NCBI GenBank assembly: GCA_032622095.1
Contig: CP136063.1
Span: 24,928,987 to 24,992,986, forward strand
Length of the DNA: 64,000 bases
Reading direction: 5' to 3'
Source: Siphonodentalium dalli
Lineage: Eukaryota > Mollusca > Scaphopoda > Gadilida > Siphonodentaliidae
Shown here: positions 38,101-50,100 of the stretch, in pieces
Position numbering within the stretch: the first letter of the stretch is position 1
Layout: each line of letters opens with the position of its first letter
Notes under the pieces: generated by a model
Seen by the model: the letters and a program-made list of their open reading frames with translations, nothing else
Databases searched by the model: none
Told to the model about the DNA's origin: nothing
Translations under genes and position numbers: made by a program

Positions 38101-41100
38101 AATTGGTTAATATTTGCGTGAGTTATCGCGCTAACAGTGATAAAATTGCTAAAAATAGACAAACTAAGACCCATAACTCTGGAAAACAAATTCGGACAAA
38201 CCTGGTTTTCGAACTCGTCCGAGATATTGTTGCAGGAGACTCATATACCAAATATTGTTGAATTCGGTTAATATTTCATCGAGTTATCGTGCTAACGGTG
38301 ATAAAATTGCTAAAAATAGACAAACTAAGACCCATAACTCCGCGAAAAAAATGTGGACAAACCTGGTTTTCGAGCTCGTCCGAGATATTGTTGCAGGAGA
38401 CTCATATACCAAATATTGTTGAATTCGGTTAATATTTCATCGAGTTATCGCGCTAACAGTGATAAAATTGCTAAAAATAGACAAACTAAGACCCATAACT
38501 CCGGAAAAACAAATTTGGACAAACCTGGTTTTCGAGCTCGTCCGAGATATTGTTGCAGGAGACTCATATACCAAATATTGTTGAATTCGGTTAATATTTC
38601 ATCGAGTTATCGCGCTAACGGTGATAAAATTGCTAAAAATAGACAAACTAAGACCCATAACTCCGGAAAAACAAATTTGGACAAACCTGGTTTTCGAACT
38701 CGTCCGAGATATTGTTTGAAGAGTCTCATATACCAAATATTGTTGAAATTGGTTAATATTTGCATGAGTTATCGCGCTATCGGTGAAAAACTTAACTAAA
38801 AACAATCTAAGATGGATAACTCTTGTAAAAAAGTTCGGACGTGACCCATTTTCTACAGGCAGTAAATAGTCATTGGGAGCAACTGCTATACCAAAACTGT
38901 TTTGAATCCGTTCACAAATGTCAAAGTTATAAGGCATTCTTTAGGTCCGCCCGCCCGCAACCGCCCGCCCGCCCGCCAACCGTCCCTCGCCAAACCATAA
39001 GTCGAGTTTTTGAAAGACTCAACTAACAAGGACTATAACTCAAGAACAAATTTGTTGGAGTGACCCCATATTCAAACTTGACCTGTGTTTTCTTGTCATT
39101 AAACTAAATACCAAGTTTTGATTATTATTGATATTAAATTGAATTCACAGAGAAGAATAAACTCATTATACTTTTTATTTTGTTAGTCACTAATTTCCTA
39201 ATTTTCTCACCTTAAAACTCTTCTGTTCGAAGTCTCTCAGCATTTCCAGTCTCTCAAAGTCTCCTTCAAATATTTCAGTAAGTTCTCGACACCATATTAT
39301 TTGTGACACTGTCAACACAACCTGGAATAGTGAAAAATTTATTGAAGATGATCAATAAGGAGATGAATTGTCGTGAGTTGATTCGAAGAAAATTTAAAAA
39401 TAAATCAAACAAATACAGTTCTATCCCTTAATCCTTTCATGAAGGGAGCTGCACTGGTGCAGCACTAAAGACCCTGTGCCAATGCATTCTCTTATATGAG
39501 CGAGTCGACCATAGGTCACCTCGTATATATAAGAGAATACATTGGCCCATACAATTGTTTATAATTTTTTCTTATATTCTTTAACAATTTTTTACAATTT
39601 TTTCTTACATTCTATAACAATTTTTATCGTTTTTCTTATATTCTTAACAATTTTATAACATTTTATCATTTTTTTCTTATATTCTTTAACAATTTTTATC
39701 ATTTTTTCTTATATTCTTTATAAATTTTTATCATTTTTCTATAATTATTTCTTACATTCTTTAACAATTTATTATCATTTTTTTCATTTTTTCTTACATT
39801 ATTTAATAAATATAAAAAAAATATCAAATTAATTAAGCCAATGCATTCTTTTATATATGCAAGGTGACCTATGGTCGACTCGCATATATAGGAGAATCCA
39901 TTGGCACAGGGTTTCACAAAAATTAAAAAATGTTCCCCTCATTTTAGTGTTATACTACATTTATGCCTTCATTGAAAGTATTCACAATTTAGCCCTTTCT
40001 ATACTAAATGGATTCTCCCATCCATTTATATAAGTATACATGGGAATTGTCTATTATTCATCTTGAGGAGCATTCAGGAAATAATACAGTAAACATCTTG
40101 ATATTTATCCAACACACTGAATGTAATTATATAACTAGACCAGGGTTTCTGTTAGTAAGACATAGCGTCCGTAGGACGGCCTCATTCCCCTCGTAGATGA
40201 TTTGTTTGATTCATACATGTACCAAAAGTCAATAGCAATATGCCGTAAAAAATCCGGCTGCAACGGGAGTTCGGGGGGGGGGCTAACAGAATACTAGTGA
40301 AAAAGCGGTCAATTGCGCAGTGTGTTACCGGTACAGGTATAACCCTTTGAAATAAAAGCGCCAAAACCACAATGTAATGGTTGGTGTGCATTAAAATAGC
40401 GATGTTATATACATGTACACAGTGTAATACATGTCGCGGTGACATCAAAGAATGTCGGAGTGCTGAGTCGGGAGATTTTTGTGCACAGGATTTCCATGGA
40501 TGAAACTACTGATGCTCCGATATCCTGTGCTATGGTACTATATAATTTATGGGTCCCTCTGCGGATTTCATATTCTGCAATTCATTTTGATTTTACGATT
40601 TTACAATGACGCACGTGTTCACATTTCCCGCCAAAATTCAATTATATGTTATAACATGTTGGCTAAATCTCTCAGGCTGTTCTATAGCAGCGGTCGTCAC
40701 TATAGTTATTGGACTAATGCAGACTACTGAACAAGCTACGCATTCCGTTTTCGTTTGAAAGATTTCGCTACCATTCACATTACGCCGCTATAAATATCCC
40801 CTGTAGATAAACCCTAATAAAACGGTACGTGCGTAATTACATGATTAATGATCTGGATACCATCAACACAATTAATGCACCCACGGAAATGATCGACTTG
40901 CGTAACATACTTAGCTTTGGATTGCTTTGTGATTATCTCAGGTGGAAGGAAATGGCTACTTTTCAGTGACAAATAACAAAATTTTCGCCCAACGGGACGA
41001 ACCATGGTCTTCCCGTTGAGTTATATGTTTCCCCATTATGGAATCAATAAAATTCCCCTGGGGGAAACCCTGAATTAGACATGTTGTGGATAATGATTAG

Positions 41101-44100
41101 AAATTTCTAATCATTATCCACCACATGTGACATGTCTAATTATATAATTACATTCAGTGTGTTGGATAAATATCAAGATGTTTATTAGAAACATGATCAT
41201 TTATATACAGTAGCACCAATGACGTCACCTTAAGCGACCTTCACACAGCGTCGCATCATAACCCGACGATGCAAGATCAATTGAAATATACACAGTGTCT
41301 ATATCAAAGCGGTCTCCGACAAATGATAAAGCCGCGTCAATCATTGCCATCATGTCGCAGTGATATCTTTGACCTCAAACGACGAGTGAGACATTGTGTT
41401 GTCAATTTCATTCTTTCAATTAATCAGGCCCGTTCGCAGGTCCCGAAACAATTTTTAGCATGGTCTACAGCGAAAATGTCTAACCTGATCACCATAAATT
41501 TTAGCAAGCTGCTTCGGGGTGACAACTAGATAGGAACTACAAATTATTTACAATGTCCACCAGAAAACATTGTTGACAGCCTGCTTCCTGCTTTTAAACT
41601 TCAGATTGTTGTATAAATTTCAATGCATTCACGGGAAACGTATCAGACTGTATTTAAACCTTGCATAGTATATAATATTTATATTATTTTAGAAAGAAAA
41701 TATGGACTCACTGTAAATAGGAGAAATTTATAGGACTGTATCAAAAGCAAGCATAGTGTATAATATATATTTGATAGGACGACTCACCGTTAGTGGAGTT
41801 ATGACCAATCAGGGTTGTGCTCCAAGGTACTCGTAACCATAGATATAGGTGGAGCTGGACATCCTCATAACACAGTTATCTATATCAACGTCCCAGTAAT
41901 ATCTCATCTGTTTCTGCCAGTCAAAGTTAGTAACACTCTCCACCTAGAATGGAACATATTGAGGTATTAGCTTCAAGTCCTTAAGACAGTTACAATACTT
42001 TCTGTTCTCAGGTACATGGCAATAAGGAGTTTTGTAGCAAGTGAAAATTCAAAACTTGAAAAACTATTGAAACTGTTCTAAATTTTACGTTTCCAACCAA
42101 GTTAAAACTGGAATATTTATCAAATTTCAGTAAAATTTTAGACTGTCACATGTGGCCCCCAGTTGAAAAATCTCCAAACAGATACTGGAGCTTCTTGAAT
42201 TTTTTAGAAAACCCTGTGCCAATGCATTCTGTCATATGCGAGTCTCCCATAGGGCGCCTCGCAAATAAAATAGACTGCATTTGCCTAACAATATTTAACT
42301 TGATCTTGTAAGCCAGTGCATACTCTTATATATGCGAGGCTCCCTATGGAAGACTCCCATATATAAGAGAATGCACTGGCACAGGGTATTCAATGCTGCA
42401 CCAGCGCAGCTCCTGTCATTAAAGGGTTAAAATTTGCCTTTCCAACAGTTAGAAAACATAAGTTTCCAGTCAAATCTGTAAGTGGGAGGGCAAAATTAGA
42501 ATCTGGTGGTTGAAAGCGGAAGGTGGCCTGGAATGCAATTGGCAAACCATGGATCACAGATCCTATAAGAGAATGCACTGGCACAGGATCTTTAATGCTG
42601 CACCAGTGCATCTCCCGTCATGGAAGGGTTAACATTTTTGGCCATAAAAAGTTATATTCATAGGACCATGGAGATAATCTTACCTCCCGTCTACACATTT
42701 CGGACACCATATCTCTACCATGGACATCTAACGTGATCAGTGCACAGATCGTAGCATGAGCCAACTTCGGCAGATCCCCTCTGACAATACAAGCCAGTTT
42801 GTTCAGATCCTGTAAAAAAAAGATTAATGCAGTATGAACACCTGAAAGATCACTGCTGGAGCATGGCTTAACCCTTTGAGTGCCAGGTCGATTTTTGTAT
42901 CAACCCATATACCCTGTGCCAATGCATTCTCTTATATATGCGAGTCGACCATAGGTCGCCTCGCATATATAAGAGAATGCATTGGCCTAACAATGTTTTT
43001 GTTTTGTTTTGTTTTTTTTACAATTTTAATAATTTATTCTTATATTCTTTAACAGACTTATTTTGTAGGTTTAGGGCCGATGAGATCGGCCCCTGGCACT
43101 CAAAGGGTTAACCCTTTCAGTGCCAAGTCCGATTTTTGTAAGAGCTAAGAGCTCTTTCCATCAATGTATCACATTATTATAATCACTAAATTTGAAAAAT
43201 TATCAAGGAAATATGGGTTGATAAAAAAAGCGGACTAGGCACTGAAAGGGTTAATATGATCAGTTGTATCAGACCGTCCCTAAAATCAATTGACCAGGAA
43301 TTTATCATAAGAAGATAAACGAAATTCTACGTCCCATATGGGCTGTAATTCAGGCAAAATTTGTCAGACCAATCTAAAAATTAAACTTGACCTGTGTTTT
43401 CTTGTGATTAAAACACATACCAAGTTTTAAGACGAAAAAAAATGTAAACTAAATTCCAAAGTTATCATCCGGAAATGAAAACAAGGGGTACGCATCTAAG
43501 ATGCTTTTGTCAAGTTTTTTGGCAGTCGAACCAAACTTCTGCCAATAAGGTGCACAACCCCCGGGAAAAAAAAGTTGGACGGTGGTATATTATTGCAATA
43601 GACCTATATACCAAATATCAATTGAATCCGTTAATATTTTGTTGAGTTATCGCACTAACGGTGATAAAAATTGTGATTAAAATAGACAAACTAAGACCTA
43701 CAACTCCGCGAAAAAAATTCGGACAAACCTGGTTTTCGAACTCGTCCGAGATATTGTTGCAGGAGACTCATATACCAAATATTGTTGAAATCGGTTGATA
43801 TTTCATCGAGTTATCGCGCTAATAGTAATAAAATTGCTAAAAATAGACAAACTAAGACCCATAACTCCGCGAAAAAAATTTGGACAAACCTGGTTTTCGA
43901 GCTCGTCCGAGATATTGTTGCAGGAGACTCATATACCAAATATTGTTGAATTCGGTTAATATTTCATCGAGTTATCGCGCTAACGGTGATAAAATTGCTA
44001 AAAATAGACAAACTAAGACCCATAACTCCGCGAAAAAAATTTGGACAAACCTGGTTTTCGAGCTCGTCCGAGATATTGTTGCAGGAGACTCATATACCAA

Positions 44101-47100
44101 ATATTGTTGAATTCGGTTAATATTTCATCGAGTTATTGCGCTAACGGTGATAAAATTGCTAAAAATAGACAAACTAAGACCCATAACTCCGGAAAAACAA
44201 ATTTGGACAAACCTGGTTTTCGAACTCGTCCGAGATATTGTTTGAAGAGTCTCATATACCAAATATTGTTGAAATTGGTTAATATTTGCATGAGTTATCG
44301 CGCTATCGGTGAAAAACTTAACTAAAAACCATCTAAGATGGATAACTCTTGTAAAAAAGTTCGGACGTGACCCATTTTCTACAGGCAGTACATAGTCATT
44401 GGGAGCAACTGCTATACCAAAACTGTTTTGAATCCGTTCACAAATGTCAAAGTTATAAGGCATTCTTTAGGTCCGCCCGCCCGCAACCGCCCGCCAACCG
44501 TCCCTCGCCAAACCATAAGTCGAGTTTTTGAAAAACTCAACTAACAAGGACTATAACTCAAGAACAAATTTGTTGGAGTGACCCCATATTCAAACTTGAC
44601 CTGTGTTTTCTTGTCATTAAACTAAATACCAAGTTTTGATTATTATTGATATTAAATTGAATTCACAGAGAAGAATAAACTCATTATACTTTTTATTTTG
44701 TTAGTCACTAATTTCCTAATTTTCTCACCTTAAAACTCTTCTGTTCGAAGTCTCTCAGCATTTCCAGTCTCTCAAAGTCTCCTTCAAATATTTCAGTAAG
44801 TTCTCGACACCATATTATTTGTGACACTGTCAACACAACCTGGAATAGTGAAAAATTTATTGAAGATGATCAATATTAAAGGAGATGAATTGTCGTGAGT
44901 TGATTCGAAGAAAATTTAAAAATAAATCAAACAAATACAGTTCTATCCCTTAATCCTTTCATGAAGGGAGCTGCACTGGTGCAGCACTAAAGACCCTGTG
45001 CCAATGCATTCTCTTATATGAGCGAGTCGACCATAGGTCACCTCGTATATATAAGAGAATACATTGGCCCATACAATTGTTTATAATTTTTTCTTATATT
45101 CTTTAACAATTTTTTACAATTTTTTCTTACATTCTATAACAATTTTTATCGTTTTTCTTATATTCTTAACAATTTTATAACATTTTATCATTTTTTTCTT
45201 ATATTCTTTAACAATTTTTATCATTTTTTCTTATATTCTTTATCAATTTTTATAATTTTTCTATAATTATTTCTTACATTCTTTAACAATTTATTATCAT
45301 TTTTTTCATTTTTTCTTACATTATTTAATAAATATAAAAAAAATATCAAATTAATTAAGCCAATGCATTCTCTTATATATGCAAGGTGACCTATGGTCGA
45401 CTCGCATATATAGGAGAATCCATTGGCACAGGGTTTCACAAAAATTAAAAAATGTTCCCCTCATTTTAGTGTTATACTACATTTATGCCTTCATTGAAAG
45501 TATTCACAATTTAGCCCTTTCTATACTAAATGGATTCTCCCATCCATTTATATAAGTATACATGGGAATTGTCTATTATTCATCTTGGGGGGCGTTCAGG
45601 GAATGTAACCATACATACAAATGAACATATAATACAAGTGCCAATGTATTCCTATTAATTGGTGGCAAATGTTCAGATAATAAGTTCAACCTAGGGTCAT
45701 TTGTTAAACTTATTATCTGAACATTTCCTAAAGGAACTAATTGACAATGAGTATTTAGTAAAGAAAAGAATAAGCATAATATAAGTTTTGTTAATCAAAA
45801 GTTTGGACATTGACTACAACCATCTCAAAACTTATATAAAATTAGTGTTGAAACGACTAGTGAATTTTAAAGTCGACTAGTCGAGGCCCAAAAGTCGCGT
45901 TGCGTCGACTAGTCGGTACCCGATATCAAAACTTTCAAAAATAATATGGTATGGAAAATTCATCGCACATGGCGTACACTGATGACTGATGCAATGAGTC
46001 ATTGACGGTCTATTGCGTAGCGCATTTCCCTGCATAGACACCAATTTATTTGGGAAATAATACAGTAAACATCTTGATATTTATCCAACACACTGAATGT
46101 AATTATATAACTAGACCAGGGTTTCTGTTAGTAAGACATAGCGTCCGTAGGACGGCCTCATTCCCCTCGTAGATGATTTGTTTGATTCATACATGTACCA
46201 AAAGTCAATAGCAATATGCCGTAAAAAATCCGGCTGCAACGGGAGTTCAGGGGGGGGGTAACAGAATACTGGTGAAAAAGCGGTCAATTGCGCAGTGTGT
46301 TACCGGTACAGGTATAACCCTTTGAAATAAAAGCGCCAAAACTACAACGTAATGGTTGGTGTGCATTAAAATAGCGATGTTATATACATGTACACAGTGT
46401 AATACATGTCGCGGTGACATCAAAGAATGTCGGAGTGCTGAGTCGGGAGATTTTTGTGCACAGGATTTCCATGGATGAAACTACTGATGCTCCGATATCC
46501 TGTGCTATGGTACTATATAATTTATGGGTCCCTCTGCGGATTTCATATTCTGCAATTCATTTTGATTTTACGATTTTACAATGACGCACGTGTTCACATT
46601 TCCCGCCAAAATTCAATTATATGTTATAACATGTTGGCTAAATCTCTCAGGCTGTTCTATAGCAGCGGTCGTCACTATAGTTATTGGACTAATGCAGACT
46701 ACTGAACAAGCTACGCATTCCGTTTTCGTTTGAAAGATTTTGCTACCATTCACATTACGCCGCAATAAATATCCCCTGTAGATAAACCCTGATAAAACCT
46801 TACATGCGTAATTACATGATTAATGATCTGGATACCATCAACACAATTAATGCACCCACGGAAATGATCGACTTGCGTAACATACTTAGCTTTGGATTGC
46901 TTTGTGATTATCTCAGGTGGAAGGAAATGGCTACTTTTCAGTGACAAATAACAAAATTTTCGCCCAACCGGACGAACCATGGTCTTTCCGTTGAGTTATA
47001 TGTTTCCCCATTATGGAATCAATAAAATCCCCCTGGTGGAAACCCTGAATTAGACATGTTGTGGATAATGATTAGATATTTAAGTTTCTAATCATTATCC

Positions 47101-50100
47101 ACCACATGTGACATGTCTAATTATATAATTACATTCAGTGTGTTGGATAAATATCAAGATGTTTATTAGAAACACGATCATTTATATACAGTAGCACCAA
47201 TGACGTCACCTTAAGCGACCTTCACACAGCGTTGCATCATAACCCGACGATGCAAGATCAATTGAAATATACACAGTGTCTATATCAAAGCGGTCTCTGA
47301 CAAATGATAAAGCCGCGTCAATCATTGCCATCATGTCGCAGTGATGTCTTTGACCTCAAACGACGAGTGAGACATTGTGTTGTCAATTTCATTCTTTCAA
47401 TTAATAGTCGGGTCACCGTGTGTGTCTATACTAGTAACACTGTCAATTCCGGGTGCCACCAAACGTTATACTTACTGTAACTTATGTGCAGTTAACACCG
47501 TTTATGCCGGAATCGATCTTTATACATTATACATGTAACTAATACACTATGTTCCGACTAGTCAACGGCAAAATTCAGAGTCGACGTTCTGACATTTCAG
47601 CGTTGACTACAGCTAGTCGATTAATCGTTTCAACCCTAGAGCTTCACGGTTTTTCGGTATTTAGTCATATCACGATATATTTTTTTATATCGTGTAGTCG
47701 GTTTCGAAAAAAATGGATAGTTGGTATATCGTGGGTGACGATATTCCAATTATGTAGTCGGTTGTTTTATTTAAAATTGCCAAAAACATATGAAACTTAG
47801 TTGAAATGTCTTCCTATAAGCAAGGAGACAAAGAGGCAGGTCAAGGAGACCAAGTTACACATGTTTTGGATCAAGCGCTACTGGCAGTTTTTTTTTTACT
47901 GCAAATGGTTGTATCAGTAATTGAATAGTGTCAACGCCTTCGTTCATGCAGAGTGTGTTGTCAGAAGTAATAAAACAATTTCATTGCGTGTACATGCATC
48001 AAAGCCATAATCCAATGTCCTCACAGCGCATTCATTCACGATCAAAGCTCATTGAAGTTTTTACGAGCGCTAACGTTTGTACACATGGTGTCGACACATT
48101 GCGCCATTGTTGGTTTACTTACACCCTGGCCAGTGTGAGAAACGAAATACGCCGATGGCGATTTAATCGCAATGATGTATATATGGTAGGCCGAGTTAGG
48201 CATTCAATAGTCTCAGCTAGAATTTCAATATGGACAAATTAAAAAATGATAAAGACAAATTAGCACTTCTTCCGAAGGCTAACACAACATCGCCTGTCTG
48301 GCTTCACTTTATTGTAATAACTATCATTGTTTAGGCCAAAAAAAAAAAAGGTTTTGGTTCTCAGGCCCCGCCGCATTGAATAAAAAGGGCCGCATTAGGC
48401 CTTTTTATTGCAATGCCTGATGTTATGACAAAAATACTTTTGAAATTTTTATTTTATTTTTTTTTTATTTTTATCAACATGTCCATAGCAGATATGTGTT
48501 GAATATTAGTGTGCATTGAGCTCTAACATGTAATGTGTTCAAAAGTGACTTGCAGGCTTACAACATGAAGTAGATGACTACAATTAAGAAAATGATTAGC
48601 TGATCCTCATGCTCTTCTTACAATTAGTCATTGCGAACAACTTACACTAATTGTAACTTTATACAATTGAAAGGCACAGAACTAAATTCAGGATCACATA
48701 TTAGAATGGGGAGGTATCAGTTTTTAGACAACAATAACAGTAGTTAATGTCAGGGGCATTATATATTGTTAGGTAATCCCAGTCATACACTGGTAGTACA
48801 ATGTCATTAGAGGAAGGTATCTTTGTCCATGCTTACTATGCGCAGAAAAAAATAAAAAATAAAAATAAAACCCTCCGTCCCTCCCTCATTGATTTGAAAA
48901 AAAAATTGCCCGAGAACCAAAACACTTTTTATTTTTGGCCTTAATGTTTTATTTTTGTTTGTTTTGTTCATATAAATTATACTCTAGTAGCTGAGGGGGT
49001 TTCGTATGCACTTTTATGTCCAGAGCAAAACTCTTCACGAATCCACTAATTGAAGGTACACGAACAATATTAGGTTGGTGACACATTTCCCATTGAGGGC
49101 GAAATGGGTCAAATGGCCACGCCCCTTTTTGCGCGAAGTACTACCATCCGCCGTGACTATATCTCCAGAACCGTTGGACATAGGGGGTCGTGTGACCACT
49201 CAAAATGTGCAGAATGGCCACATTATGGGGGGTCAGTAATACATTTTCATATCCAAAAGTCAATGGTTTTTAAGATAATTGCCAAAAACCAAAAAAAATC
49301 CATTTTTAAGGGCCCAATTTTGGGGTTCAGCACTTTTATCTCAAAGCTGAGCCCCCAATTCAAATTTTATTGATCTATATTCATCGGTGCCACATATAGG
49401 TATAATTTCTGTACCATTATTGGATGAGATTGACCCCCAAGGAGCTCATGACCCTGAAAATAAGGTTTGTGGATGGAATATATTGGTCGTAGAATGAAAA
49501 ACAGACATTTTCCCCAATAACAAAGATGTTGAGGAAATCATCAATTATACGGTATTTGATCAGTAACCTAAAACTCCTACAAAAAGGTTACCTGATGATA
49601 TAATTTGAATGTAGTTCATCTTTTGTTATCTAGATTTCATGGCCTTTGATGTGAGATGGCTGCCAAAATGGTTATAAATGGAATGACATATATCACATTA
49701 GCAATATACTTGTAAATGAGTTCAATGTGTTATTTTCTTTAAACTTATGGGAGAACAGGGTGTTTTTATGGTATTCTAATGTTGAATTGAATTATACTCA
49801 GCCCACAAGTAGGGTTAGTAAATGTTGAGTTACTACAATTTGATCAGTCAGTATGATTCAGTAGTCGAGCAGGTTGTGTCTTTATCAGTCCCACATCAAT
49901 TTTGATTGGCTGCATCACCATTTTGTATAAAGGTTCTACAATTTCCCTAACATGTACATTATTCTAGAACAAATAATGGCTAGCCTGGAGTGAGTTAGAA
50001 GAAAAATACAAGCATCAGTTGATATGCAGATATAAATACATACAAATCTACATTCTGAATGTAGCCATGCTATGCAATCCTCCCTCATGTTTCAACTTAT

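Larger units (their letters stand above)
35906..41423. repeat. Duplicon copy 1 (carries the intact exons c, b, a)
   Basis: Collinear with 41662-47400 across exons, introns and mobile elements, with scattered single-base differences. Copy 1 lacks a 93-bp segment present at about 42034-42126, has two more ~161-bp repeat units at 38 kb, and lacks the stretch corresponding to about 45600-46058. Confidence 0.88.
41424..47400. repeat. Duplicon copy 2 (exon a has a stop)
   Basis: Contains segment X (41424-41665), the three exons, four ~161-bp repeat units, the T-rich array and a complete hAT-like element region. It ends where copy 1 passes into the next X segment (ATTCTTTCAATTAAT). Confidence 0.88.

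Noticed and set aside
38353-38799. 148-codon plus-strand ORF with internally repeated protein sequence
   Set aside because: It is the translation of the ~161-bp tandem repeat, which happens to lack stops in one frame. The duplicon copy at 43880-44325 is broken differently, and there is no start context or family.
37760-44510. Regularly spaced repeats considered as a CRISPR array
   Set aside because: Units are contiguous 160-bp tandem repeats without unique spacers, in an intron-containing eukaryotic gene.
47928-48242. 104-codon plus-strand ORF
   Set aside because: No recognisable family and it lies between mobile-element remnants.
49104-49373. 89-codon ORF nearly identical to a minus-strand ORF at 52476-52745
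   Set aside because: Both are the arms of the 3.9-kb inverted-repeat element. No transposase or other motif is seen.
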